Shown here: positions 1 through 11,242 of the stretch, piece after piece
Layout of the letters: every line of letters starts with the position of its first letter
Position numbering within the stretch: the stretch's first letter is position 1
From: Ruicaihuangia caeni
GTDB lineage: Bacteria; Actinomycetota; Actinomycetes; Actinomycetales; Microbacteriaceae
Assembly (NCBI RefSeq): GCF_029952955.1
Contig: NZ_JASATX010000002.1
Coordinates: 124,001-188,000 of the forward strand
DNA: 64,000 bases
Reading direction: 5' to 3'
Made by a program: the position numbers and the translations under genes
The notes under the pieces: generated by a model
The model's database searches: none
What the model saw: only the letters and a program-made list of their open reading frames with translations
What the model was told of the DNA's origin: nothing

Positions 1-63
1 ATGGCGGTCGCTCAGGGCGAGCCGAGCGACCGCCGGCCCGAGCGACAGCGCGGCACGAACTAG
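1..63 (+). CDS. Possible C-terminal end of an upstream gene
   Basis: The first 63 bases read open from the window edge to a TAG, in a frame with GC-rich third positions. This would fit the tail of a gene that ends just before lysS. Only about 20 residues are visible, rich in Arg, Glu and Gly, so no family can be assigned. It starts with ATG by chance at the window edge; I treat it as a fragment. Confidence 0.3.
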   Translation: MAVAQGEPSDRRPERQRGTN

Positions 64-115
64 CATGGGACGGGTTGCCGCCGTCCTTCCGCGCGCACAT
101 GAACCAGGAGTACGC

Positions 116-1609
<1,494 letters not shown>

Positions 1610-1617
1610 GCCGCCAG

Positions 1618-1782
1618 ATGACCGAGCCGGAGCGCCAGCGGGATGTCGAGGGTGCGTCGCGCGATCGGTCTGCGTCTCGCCGCTCTGCGCCGCCGTGGAC
1701 AGCGATCGGCTGGGTCGGCCTTGCCGTCACGTGCACGTACCTGCTGGTCTCCGGCATCATCGGCATCCTGCTCAAGGGCTGA
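1618..1782 (+). CDS. Small single-pass membrane protein (54 aa)
   Basis: A short reading frame begins 8 bases after the lysS stop and encodes 54 residues. The first 24 are polar and Arg-rich (MTEPERQRDV...), followed by one hydrophobic helix of about 24 residues, roughly WTAIGWVGLAVTCTYLLVSG, and a Lys-Gly end. By the positive-inside rule the N-terminus should be cytoplasmic. I do not recognise the family. Support comes from codon use, the clean helix and the tight spacing to lysS. No strong ribosome-binding site is visible, so it is probably translated by coupling to lysS. Confidence 0.6.
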   Translation: MTEPERQRDVEGASRDRSASRRSAPPWTAIGWVGLAVTCTYLLVSGIIGILLKG

Positions 1783-1819
1783 CGCTCACCGCGCCCGTCC
1801 GGCGCACCCTCCCTCCTCC

Positions 1820-1879
1820 CGCGCCACTTGCTCGCATCCGCGCCACCTCCTTGTGGCGCGGTCGCGACGAAGTGGCGCG
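1820..1879. repeat. Nested inverted repeat after the first small gene
   Basis: An inner perfect 9-bp stem (CCGCGCCAC at 1838-1846, GTGGCGCGG at 1853-1861, loop of 6) sits inside an outer pair (CGCGCCACTT at 1820-1829, AAGTGGCGCG at 1870-1879). It lies in the gap between the two small genes. It could act as a terminator, although no T-run follows, or be a REP-like palindrome. The same GCGCCA/TGGCGC core recurs at 2144-2209. Confidence 0.55.
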
Positions 1880-1924
1880 CACCGACCAGGTCGGCCTCAG
1901 CCATCGCCGCGTAGACTTGACGCC

Positions 1925-2128
1925 GTGATCGAGGAGTTCTGGGCCAACGCGGTGTTCTCGGTGACGCCGACGATTCTGATCGGCCTCATCTTCTGGTTCG
2001 TGCTGCGCTCGATCATCCGCGCCGACCGCAATGAGCGCGACAGCTACGCCAAGATCGAGGCCGAAGAGCGCGCCAAGTTCGAGGCCGAGCGCGCCGCCCG
2101 CGACGCCGGCCCCGCCGCCGCAAGCTAG
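1925..2128 (+). CDS. Small membrane protein with charged C-terminal helix (67 aa)
   Basis: This 67-residue protein starts at GTG 1925 (VIEEFWANAV...). It has one strong transmembrane helix around residues 12-30 (VTPTILIGLIFWFVLRSII), then a highly charged Arg/Glu/Ala-rich stretch (ADRNERDSYAKIEAEE...) that should form a cytoplasmic helix or coiled coil. Longer upstream frames exist, but only this part looks coding. It resembles conserved hypothetical membrane proteins near lysS in Microbacteriaceae as I remember them. Its function is unknown. It ends 16 bases before a strong hairpin shared with the convergent pirin gene. Confidence 0.75.
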   Translation: MIEEFWANAVFSVTPTILIGLIFWFVLRSIIRADRNERDSYAKIEAEERAKFEAERAARDAGPAAAS

Positions 2129-2143
2129 CGCCCCCGCACCGGC

Positions 2144-2209
2144 ATCTGCGCCAACTACAGCCGCTTGCGCCCGATGCGCCTGGCGCAAGCGGCCGCAAGT
2201 GGCGCAGAT
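2144..2209. terminator. Nested hairpin between convergent genes
   Basis: The inner stem is 11 bp and perfect (CCGCTTGCGCC at 2161-2171, GGCGCAAGCGG at 2182-2192). It is enclosed by an outer 10-bp arm pair (ATCTGCGCCA at 2144-2153, TGGCGCAGAT at 2200-2209). It lies between the end of the 67-aa gene and the end of the pirin gene, so a bidirectional terminator is the simplest reading. Confidence 0.7.
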
Positions 2210-2239
2210 ACCGAACGCCGCCGCCGGATGCCGGGGGCC

Positions 2240-3244
2240 TCAGCCGCGCGGGCGCAGCCGCACATTGGGCAGCGCCGGGGCGGGCAGCGCCTTGCCCGTG
2301 GCGCCGTCGCGACCGACGTAGCCCTCGACGCGGCCGAAGCGCCCGGCATCCGTCTCGCCGTCGATCACTTCGCGCTGCCACTGCTCGCGGAAGGCGACCA
2401 CTTCGTCGTGCGTGCGGCCGATGAAGTTCCACCACATGACGATCTGCTCGCCGAACGGTTCTCCTCCGATGAGCACGACGCGGCCGAGCGAGTCGCCTGT
2501 GTTGGCGATGCTGAGCGTCGTCGCTCCAGGCGCGCGGTAGCCGAGTGACGCTCGCGGCACGGGCGTTCCCTCGAACGAGATCTCACCGGCATCCACCAGC
2601 ACACCGTGCTCGAAGCGCTCGTCGACCGGCAACTCGACAGAGACACCCGCAGGCAGGTCGAGTTGCGCGCCCACGAGCGGCGTGAAGGTGGTCGCCTCGG
2701 CCGTGTAGCCGAGCAGTGAGCCGAGGAATACGCTCACTCTCGCGCCCTGATGGTCGAGCACTGGCGGCTCGGAGTGCTCGAAGAAGGCGCGGCCGTGGCG
2801 CGCGTGGTCGGGCAGCGCGGTCCAGAGCTGCACACCGTGCAGCACGCCCTGTGCCGCTGTCGACACCTCGGAGTGCTGCACGCCGCGGCCGGCGGTCATG
2901 AGGTTCAACTGCCCCGGCCGGACCATCGCGTGCCCGCCGCTCGAGTCATGGTGCTCGATCTCACCGGCGAAGAGCCAGGTCACGGTCTGCAGCCCGGTGT
3001 GCGGGTGCGGCGGAACGTCCATCCGCCGCGGCCCCGCCGGATCCGGTCCGTAGTGGTCTGCGAAACACCACGCGCCGATCAGCGATCTGGCTTTCTGCGG
3101 CAGTGTGCGCCGCACCTCCATCGCCCGCGGCCCGCCGAGCGGCACCTCGCGCGGTTCGATGATCTCGATGACCGGCTCAACGGCCGTCGAAGCAGCGCCC
3201 GCCTCGCACACGGTCTCGGACGGCGCGATCTCGAGGTTGCTCAT
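2240..3244 (-). CDS. Pirin family protein
   Basis: This 334-residue bicupin belongs to the pirin family, whose members are metal proteins. Some have quercetin 2,3-dioxygenase activity and some act as transcription or metabolic regulators. The N-terminal cupin has the expected metal ligands: His80 and His82 in PPHPHTGLQ, and His124 and Glu126 in GVQHSEVS, with the usual spacing. The C-terminal cupin contains the family GGEPFGEQIVMWWNF stretch. It is the last gene of a minus-strand group: the XRE regulator ends 9 bases upstream of its start. Substrate and partner cannot be told from sequence. Confidence 0.92.
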   Translation of the reverse strand: MSNLEIAPSETVCEAGAASTAVEPVIEIIEPREVPLGGPRAMEVRRTLPQKARSLIGAWCFADHYGPDPAGPRRMDVPPHPHTGLQTVTWLFAGEIEHHDSSGGHAMVRPGQLNLMTAGRGVQHSEVSTAAQGVLHGVQLWTALPDHARHGRAFFEHSEPPVLDHQGARVSVFLGSLLGYTAEATTFTPLVGAQLDLPAGVSVELPVDERFEHGVLVDAGEISFEGTPVPRASLGYRAPGATTLSIANTGDSLGRVVLIGGEPFGEQIVMWWNFIGRTHDEVVAFREQWQREVIDGETDAGRFGRVEGYVGRDGATGKALPAPALPNVRLRPRG

Positions 3245-3253
3245 ACCGGCAGC

Positions 3254-3541
3254 CTAGGTGTCGACATCGGTGGTCAACAGGTCGCCCACCTCGCACTCGA
3301 GCGCTGCGCAAATGGCGTGCAGGGTCGAGAACCTGATCGCTCGCGCGCGGTCGTTCTTCAGCACTGAGAGGTTGACCACGCTGACACCGACCACGCGGCT
3401 CAGCTCGGTGAGCGTCATGCCGCGGGCTGCGAGCAGTTCGTCCAAGTGGCAGCGGATGCCGGTTCCTTCGGCGTCGTTCACCTCGCCGTCGCGCCGACCA
3501 GCGCTGCCCTCCGCACGCCGCCGATCGCGTGCCGCGTTCAC
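3254..3541 (-). CDS. XRE/YozG-like helix-turn-helix regulator
   Basis: This is a small DNA-binding protein of up to 95 residues. The helix-turn-helix core is clear (GMTLTELSRVVGVSVVNLSVLKN), followed by DRARAIRFSTLHAICAALEC, as in the small YozG-like XRE regulators that accompany DUF2975 membrane proteins. The start chosen is GTG 3541, which overlaps the upstream stop as GTGA. An internal GTG 20 codons later would leave just the domain and is also possible. Its partner is the upstream membrane protein. The palindromes at 4205-4244 are a likely binding site. Confidence 0.85.
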   Translation of the reverse strand: MNAARDRRRAEGSAGRRDGEVNDAEGTGIRCHLDELLAARGMTLTELSRVVGVSVVNLSVLKNDRARAIRFSTLHAICAALECEVGDLLTTDVDT

Positions 3542-4191
3542 ACCAGCCCCTCCGTGTCTCGCTGGAGCCGCGCGCCGATCTCGAACGCCGCACCGATCGC
3601 GGCGAGGCCGATGCCGATGAACACCGGCGTGAGGTCACCCGCGGTCGCGGTGGGGAAGATCGTGTCGCCCGGGCTCGCGTTCAGCTGATCGACGATCCAG
3701 AACTGACCGATGCCCGTGAGCGCGAACGAGGTCAGCCCGCCGACGATCAACGTGACGCTCACCGTCGCGACGATCCAGGTCATCGAGCGTCCGAACGGCT
3801 TGCCGCGCAGCACCGCCACGCAGAGTGCGACGAACAGCGCCGCAAGCGCCGCGAAGATCAGCGCGCCCACAGCGATCCCGCCGGCGAGGAGCACCAGCGA
3901 CCAAGGCTCGAGCCCGGCGATGACTACTTGTGCCTCGGTGAAGGCGCCGCTGACGATCGTGGCAGAACCGGTTGCCGCGTCGTCTGGCACTGGCGCGTCG
4001 GTGAAGAGCGGCACTGACGCGCCGCGCGCATCGAAGAGGCCGACGATCGAGGTGGCCGCCCCGACGATGCTCAATGCTCCGATCGTCGCGGCGACGGCCG
4101 CGAGCAGCCAGAGCGAGAACCGCTCTGAGCCGCGCAGGCCTGAACGTGCGGAGGAGAGGCGCGTGGTTCGCTGAGGCGGTCGTGATGCCAT
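3538..4191 (-). CDS. DUF2975 family membrane protein
   Basis: This 217-residue protein has four predicted transmembrane segments (about 26-52, 95-130, 138-160 and 185-207) and a polar extracytoplasmic loop of about 40 residues after the first. Topology, length and pairing with a small XRE regulator fit the DUF2975 family, whose function is unknown. The start at 4191 has AAGGA about nine bases upstream. The gene heads a three-gene minus-strand unit with the XRE regulator and pirin, transcribed divergently from clpC. Confidence 0.8.
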   Translation of the reverse strand: MASRPPQRTTRLSSARSGLRGSERFSLWLLAAVAATIGALSIVGAATSIVGLFDARGASVPLFTDAPVPDDAATGSATIVSGAFTEAQVVIAGLEPWSLVLLAGGIAVGALIFAALAALFVALCVAVLRGKPFGRSMTWIVATVSVTLIVGGLTSFALTGIGQFWIVDQLNASPGDTIFPTATAGDLTPVFIGIGLAAIGAAFEIGARLQRDTEGLV

Positions 4192-4204
4192 GGCTGCATT
4201 TCCT

Positions 4205-4244
4205 TATCGATCATCGATACCAACGAATATCGATAACATATCGA
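4205..4244. promoter_or_regulatory. Cluster of TATCGAT palindromes (candidate operator)
   Basis: An AT-rich island in GC-rich sequence holds a perfect palindrome TATCGATCATCGATA (4205-4219), a second TATCGATA (4228-4235) and a half-site TATCGA (4239-4244). It begins 14 bases upstream of the DUF2975 gene start. It most likely contains the promoter and the self-binding site of the XRE regulator in that operon. Confidence 0.55.
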
Positions 4245-4304
4245 CAGTCGTTATGTCGCGCAACCGCGGTCACGGCATCCGCATCTCCATTCGGTTACGC
4301 GCTG

Positions 4305-4315
4305 CGCCCACGGCG
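4305..4315 (+). promoter_or_regulatory. Candidate ClgR box upstream of clpC
   Basis: The sequence CGCCCACGGCG followed by AAC matches the core CGCYNANRGCG-WWS that I recall for ClgR, the activator of clp protease genes in Corynebacterium and Streptomyces. The four bases before it do not match the recalled flank. It lies 81 bases upstream of the clpC start. Confidence 0.4.
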
Positions 4316-4395
4316 AACAGGGGCATGCCGCGGCCCCTTGCGTCGTTACTCTCGATGTAACGGCGCCAGACCTGGGAGGCGCCCGAGGAGTTGAC

Positions 4396-6942
<2,547 letters not shown>

Positions 6943-6966
6943 TCATCGAGCAACAGCACCCCGCGA

Positions 6967-6994
6967 AGCCGGGCCCGGACGACCGGGCCCGGCT
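6967..6994 (+). terminator. clpC terminator
   Basis: A perfect 12-bp GC-rich stem (AGCCGGGCCCGG at 6967-6978, CCGGGCCCGGCT at 6983-6994) with a 4-base loop begins 24 bases after the clpC stop, followed by TTCGCT. It falls inside sequence that reads as the N-terminus of the next protein. Confidence 0.8.
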
Positions 6995-7028
6995 TTCGCT
7001 CGGAATCGCCGGCTCGCTCGACCATGCG

Positions 7029-7805
7029 GTGGTGCGCGAGCTGGCACCCCGACTCGAGGCCGCGGGCTTCCATACGCTCTGGGTGAATGACACCCCGGCC
7101 GGTGACGCGCTCGCCTCGATCGCGGTCGCGGCCGAGGTCACCGCGACCCTGCAACTCGCCACGGGCGTGATTCCGATCGACCGTCGACCGCCTCTCGAGA
7201 TCGCGGCATCCGTCGACCGTCTCGGTCTCCCGCTCGATCGCCTGACGATCGGAATCGGGTCAGGTCGGGTCGCCAAGGGCGCGCTTGCGGTGGTCGGTGA
7301 GGCGGTCGCTGTCCTCCGCGACGAGATCGGTGTGCCGGTCGTCGTCGGCGCCCTCGGTCCGAAGATGCGGGAGCTCGCCGCACGAGAGGCCGACGGCGTC
7401 GTGCTCAACTGGCTGACTCCGGATGCCGCAGCCGAAGCGGCGGCTGATGCTCAGGCCGCGTCGCTCACCCGACCCCGCCCCGCGCACGTCGTGCAGTACG
7501 TGCGAACGATCGTCGACCCGGCGGCTCGCGAGGCGCTCGTCGCCGAGGCGCGGCGGTATGAGGCGGTTCCCGCCTACGCCGCGAACTTCGAACGTCTCGG
7601 TGTCACGGCGCTGGAGACGACGCTCGATGCCTCCGCAATGACGGGCGCGTCTGAGTCTGATGCAGGGTCCCTGCTCGACGAGTATCTCGGCGCGGTCGAC
7701 GAGGTCGTCATTCGGGCCATCACCGCTGAGCAGACCATCGATGATTACGCTCAGTTCATCGATCACCCGCTGCTAGCTGAACGTCTGCAGCTCGACATCC
7801 CCTGA
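7029..7805 (+). CDS. LLM-class (luciferase-like) oxidoreductase, start uncertain
   Basis: The protein (258 residues from GTG 7029) is a luciferase-like TIM-barrel oxidoreductase of the type that uses FMN or coenzyme F420. Visible family features are FHTLWVNDTP near the start, LATGVIPIDRR, and the glycine-rich IGIGSGR. Recognisable homology, LSLGIAGSLDHAVV, continues about 12 residues upstream of the first ATG/GTG, where there is no standard start codon back into clpC. The only possibilities are a CTG at 6939 overlapping the clpC stop as CTGA, or a damaged 5' end. The clpC terminator hairpin lies in this stretch. Substrate unknown. Confidence 0.75.
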   Translation: MVRELAPRLEAAGFHTLWVNDTPAGDALASIAVAAEVTATLQLATGVIPIDRRPPLEIAASVDRLGLPLDRLTIGIGSGRVAKGALAVVGEAVAVLRDEIGVPVVVGALGPKMRELAAREADGVVLNWLTPDAAAEAAADAQAASLTRPRPAHVVQYVRTIVDPAAREALVAEARRYEAVPAYAANFERLGVTALETTLDASAMTGASESDAGSLLDEYLGAVDEVVIRAITAEQTIDDYAQFIDHPLLAERLQLDIP

Positions 7806-7825
7806 GGAACCGGAAACCGCCTGGC

Positions 7826-8335
7826 ATGACATTCACCGTTCGCCACGCTCGCACCAGCGATGTGCCCGCGATCATGCGACTTATTGAGCCGCTCGTGCAT
7901 CGCCGCATCCTGCTCGGCAAGGAACGCGTCGTGTTCTACGAGGCGGTGCAGGAGTTCCGGGTCGCCGAAGATGCGGCTGGTGAGCTGATCGGGTGCGGAG
8001 CGTTGCACGTCATCTGGGAAGATCTGGGTGAAGTGCGAACCTTGGCCGTCGCGGAGCCGTGGCTCGGCCGTGGCGTCGGTCGCGCCCTCCTTAGCACCCT
8101 GGAGCACGATGCGCTCGAGCTCGGGTTGAGCCGTCTGTTCTGCCTCACTTTCGAGGTGGAGTTCTTCTCGCGCAATGGCTTCGAGCCGATCGGCGACGAC
8201 GTGGTCGACGCCGAGGTGCAGGCACAGCTCATGCGGTCGCCCGATGTGGGCGTCGCCGAGTTCCTCGATCTGGCACACGTTAAGCCAAACACCCTCGGCA
8301 ATACGCGGATGCTGAAGCATCTCTCGTTAGCCTGA
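7826..8335 (+). CDS. argA: Amino-acid N-acetyltransferase (GNAT, Rv2747/ArgA-like)
   Basis: This 169-residue GNAT enzyme uses acetyl-CoA. The acetyl-CoA loop is visible as LGRGVGRALLSTLE. The flanking FEVEFFSRNGFEPIG and the N-terminal VRHARTSDVPAIMRLIEPLVHRRILLG-type region (here shortened) match the short ArgA-like acetyltransferases of Actinobacteria. The characterised Mycobacterium member acetylates glutamate or glutamine at the first step of arginine synthesis. That role is inferred from family resemblance; no other arg genes are nearby. It follows the luciferase-like gene by 20 bases. Confidence 0.8.
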   Translation: MTFTVRHARTSDVPAIMRLIEPLVHRRILLGKERVVFYEAVQEFRVAEDAAGELIGCGALHVIWEDLGEVRTLAVAEPWLGRGVGRALLSTLEHDALELGLSRLFCLTFEVEFFSRNGFEPIGDDVVDAEVQAQLMRSPDVGVAEFLDLAHVKPNTLGNTRMLKHLSLA

Positions 8336-8339
8336 GGGC

Positions 8340-9005
8340 ATGTCGACGCTCCGCAATCCGGTGGGCCCGCAGCCGCCCAGCGTCTACTGGCGGCGGCGCA
8401 TCATGGTGCTGCTCGGTCTGATCGCCGTGATCGTCGTCGTGGTGCTGATCGTCGTGCGCCCCGGAGCTGCTGAAGGCGAGACGCGCGACAAGGGCGATTC
8501 CAGCACGGTCGCCGACACCCCTGCGGCCGACGGAAGTGGATCGGGTGCGGGTGGCTCGGTCGACGACGGAGGCGCTGCTGCTCCCGCCGGTGACGGCGAG
8601 TTGTCGGCGTGCAAGCCCGGGACAATCGCCGTCGAAGCGGTGACGGATAAGACGAGCTACCAACCGGGTGAGCCGGTGCTCGTCACGATGACGGTCACCA
8701 ACACCGGTACTGCCGCGTGCCTCTTGAACGCGGGCACCGATGTGATGGAGTTCCTCATCACGAGCGGTGCTGAGAAGTACTGGTCGTCCAAGGATTGCCA
8801 GACGGATGCCGCACCCGCCGAAGTGCGCATCGAACCCGCGCAAGCGATCTCCACTGCGCCGCTCACGTGGGACCGCACTCGCTCGACGCCAGAGACCTGC
8901 GACACTGAGCGCCCGGCGGTTCCGGCAGGGGGCGCGAGCTACCACCTCTCGGTGAAGCTCGGCGATCTCGAGGCCGCCTCGAGTCGCCAGTTCATGCTCT
9001 ACTGA
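8340..9005 (+). CDS. Membrane-anchored protein with extracellular beta domain
   Basis: This 221-residue protein has a short basic N-terminus, a single transmembrane helix at about 21-41 (RIMVLLGLIAVIVVVV), and a Gly/Ser/Asp-rich linker to about residue 90. A globular extracytoplasmic domain follows with features of an Ig-like or BsuPI-type fold (SYQPGEPVLVTMTVTNTGT). Several Cys residues in the domain could form disulfides. The topology is N-in/C-out. I do not recognise a specific function. It starts 4 bases after the acetyltransferase stop and is probably co-transcribed. Confidence 0.7.
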   Translation: MSTLRNPVGPQPPSVYWRRRIMVLLGLIAVIVVVVLIVVRPGAAEGETRDKGDSSTVADTPAADGSGSGAGGSVDDGGAAAPAGDGELSACKPGTIAVEAVTDKTSYQPGEPVLVTMTVTNTGTAACLLNAGTDVMEFLITSGAEKYWSSKDCQTDAAPAEVRIEPAQAISTAPLTWDRTRSTPETCDTERPAVPAGGASYHLSVKLGDLEAASSRQFMLY

Positions 9006-9055
9006 CGTCCTGCCGTCGACGGCTGCGACTTGCCTTGGATGCTTAGGCTTGAAGC

Positions 9056-9475
9056 ATGTCGAAGAAGCCCCGCAAGCCCGGCAAGGCCTCGAAGGCCGCC
9101 GCACAGCAGCTGCCCCGCACCACCATGCTCGCCGACGCGCTGGCGAAGCAGGACACCGCGGCGGTGGCGCTGGCGTTGCGCAACGATCGGGTCGTGGTTC
9201 CGCTGCTGCCAGGGGTTCCCGGCGACCCGCAGGTGCGGGTGTTCCGACGGGGCGAGAGCGACAAGTACATGCTGTTGCTGTTCAGTTCGCCCGAGACCTA
9301 TGTCGCGATGGTGCCGCAAGAGAACGACCATCGGGTGCTGGGGTACGACGCGGCGACGCTGGCTGACTTCATCGAGCAGAACCTCGGTGTGCTCGAAGCG
9401 GTGTGGTTCGACGTCGCCGGACCGCACGCGATGCAGGCTGAGCCTGCCGAGGTGCTGAAGGCGCTGCGCCTCTAG
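9056..9475 (+). CDS. SseB-like protein
   Basis: This is a 139-residue soluble protein. After a Lys-rich N-terminal tail (MSKKPRKPGKASKAA), the body has the SseB-type pattern of two strands with a hydrophobic core (DRVVVPLLPG, KYMLLLFSSPETYVAMVPQEN) and a C-terminal helix. SseB-family proteins in Actinobacteria have no settled function. The fit is moderate. It is convergent with radA, with about 150 bases of noncoding sequence between them where I see no gene. Confidence 0.6.
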   Translation: MSKKPRKPGKASKAAAQQLPRTTMLADALAKQDTAAVALALRNDRVVVPLLPGVPGDPQVRVFRRGESDKYMLLLFSSPETYVAMVPQENDHRVLGYDAATLADFIEQNLGVLEAVWFDVAGPHAMQAEPAEVLKALRL

Positions 9476-9625
9476 CTGCCTGACACCTGCGGTTTCGCGT
9501 GGTTCGTCAGCTGCGCAGCCACGAATCGCCGCGCACTTGGGCCCGCGCGAGGTCGTCCTGGCCCGGGTTCGCAGGCACACCTTTTCCCGCATGCGCTCCT
9601 GGACTGCTGAGTGCTGCCGCAAGAC

Positions 9626-10975
9626 CTAGAACGGGCGAGCGCCCCGTATCTCCTGGCGCGAACCGGTGTCGAACGCGATCCGAAGCGCCTCTCGCACATG
9701 CGGTGAATCGGCGCCGATGATCGTCTCGTAGCCCAACCGTCTGGCCTCGTTCTCACGCTGGGCCGAGGCGGAGACGGAGCGCACCTCGCCGGCGAGACTG
9801 ATCTCGCCGAAGGCCGCGGCATCCGTGATGATCGGCATATCGCGGGCCGCGCTCGCGACGGCGATTGCGATGGCGAGATCGGCGCCCGGCTCGGTGAGGC
9901 GGATGCCGCCCACCGTCGATACGTAGACGTCGGCGTTCGAGAGCTTTAGGCCGGCTCGGCGTTCGAGCACGGCGAGCAGCATCGCCACTCGCGACGAGTC
10001 CACCCCATTGACTACCCGCCGCGGCTGCGGGGCGCTCGAAGCGACGACGAGCGCTTGCACCTCGACCGGGATCGGTCGTCTGCCCTCGATCGCGATGGTC
10101 ACGCAGGTGCCGCTCACAGGCGTGACCGACCGGGAGAGGAACAGGCCGCTCGGGTCTGGTACCTCCTCGATGCCCTCGCCCGTCATCTGGAAGCATCCGA
10201 TCTCGTCGGTTGGTCCGAAGCGGTTCTTGAGCGCGCGGATGAAGCGCAGCGTCGACTGCCGGTCGCCCTCGAAATGGCACACCACGTCGACGAGGTGCTC
10301 GAGCAGGCGCGGACCGGCGATGCTGCCGTCTTTCGTGACGTGACCGACGATGATCGTCGGCAGGTCACGCTCCTTGGCGACGCGCGTGAGCGTGGCGGCG
10401 ACTTCGCGCACCTGTGCGGGCTGGCCGGCGAGCCCGTCGTTGAGCGAGCTCGACACGGTCTGCACCGAGTCGACGATCAGCAGCTGGGGCTTGACTGCGT
10501 CGATCTGCCCGAGAATCGTGCTGAGGTCGGTCTCCGACGCGAGGTAGAGGTAGGGCCACAGGGCGCCGGTGCGTTCGGCGCGCATCCGCACCTGCGAGGC
10601 CGATTCTTCGGCGCTGACGTAGAGCACCTTCGTGCCCTGGGCGGCCGCCCGGCTCGCAACCTCGAGCAGCAGGGTCGACTTTCCCACGCCTGGCTCGCCG
10701 CTCAGCAGGATCACGGCTGCGGGCGCCACCCCGCCTCCGAGCACTCTGTCGAGTTCCTCGATGCTCGTGGTCGTGCGCTTGATCGAGCCCGAGGTGTACT
10801 CAGTGATGGGCTTCGCCACGCGGGCCGCGCTGATGCGCGCGCTCGGTACAGCACGAGTGGGGGCGTCGACGCTGTCGACGGTGTTCCAGGCCTGGCATTC
10901 ACCGCAACGGCCCACCCATTTCGCGCTCTCCCAACCGCACTCGGAGCATCGGAAGTTCGCGGTGGGTCGGGCCAT
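9626..10975 (-). CDS. radA: DNA repair protein RadA
   Basis: This RecA-related ATPase of 449 residues acts in branch migration and recombinational repair. The N-terminal zinc finger is visible (CSECGWESAKWVGRCGEC), as are Walker A GEPGVGKST, the RadA-specific KNRFG motif, and a C-terminal Lon-protease-like domain. A longer frame begins with TTG at 11005, but ATG 10975 gives the standard MARPTANFRCSECGW start, so I chose it. The gene is on the opposite strand to the downstream tRNA-Ser and appears monocistronic. Confidence 0.96.
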   Translation of the reverse strand: MARPTANFRCSECGWESAKWVGRCGECQAWNTVDSVDAPTRAVPSARISAARVAKPITEYTSGSIKRTTTSIEELDRVLGGGVAPAAVILLSGEPGVGKSTLLLEVASRAAAQGTKVLYVSAEESASQVRMRAERTGALWPYLYLASETDLSTILGQIDAVKPQLLIVDSVQTVSSSLNDGLAGQPAQVREVAATLTRVAKERDLPTIIVGHVTKDGSIAGPRLLEHLVDVVCHFEGDRQSTLRFIRALKNRFGPTDEIGCFQMTGEGIEEVPDPSGLFLSRSVTPVSGTCVTIAIEGRRPIPVEVQALVVASSAPQPRRVVNGVDSSRVAMLLAVLERRAGLKLSNADVYVSTVGGIRLTEPGADLAIAIAVASAARDMPIITDAAAFGEISLAGEVRSVSASAQRENEARRLGYETIIGADSPHVREALRIAFDTGSRQEIRGARPF

Positions 10976-11071
10976 GCTCGAAAGCGTAGCCGCGGCATCC
11001 GACAATCAAGCGGCGCGGATGCTGGAGCCTCGCGTTCTGAGCATCCCCGAGCGTGTACTAAGCTTTTCGGC

Positions 11072-11162
11072 GGTGACGTGTCCGAGCGGCCGAAGGTGCG
11101 ACTCTCGAAAAGTCGTGTGGAGTGACCCTCCACCGTGGGTTCAAATCCCACCGTCACCGCCA
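11072..11162 (+). tRNA. tRNA-Ser (anticodon CGA)
   Basis: A complete serine tRNA with a long variable arm. The acceptor stem pairs GGTGACG (11072-11078) with CGTCACC (11152-11158), followed by discriminator G and an encoded CCA. The anticodon stem CGACT/AGTCG encloses the loop CTCGAAA, so the anticodon is CGA and it reads UCG. The T-arm GTGGGTTCAAATCCCAC is canonical. The variable arm is GTGGAG...CTCCAC-like, as in class II tRNAs. Confidence 0.97.
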
Positions 11163-11164
11163 AT

Positions 11165-11212
11165 CTGAACCCCTCGATTTCCGCGGAATGATGCGGAAGT
11201 CGAGGGGTTCAG
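11165..11212. terminator. Long hairpin after tRNA-Ser
   Basis: A stem of about 20 bp (11165-11184 with 11193-11212, one G-T wobble) and an 8-base loop starts 2 bases after the tRNA CCA. It lies between the tRNA and the convergent SahH-like gene, so it probably terminates both. Confidence 0.85.
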
Positions 11213-11242
11213 TCGTTCGTTGTCGGCCGGCCGGATGCGGGC

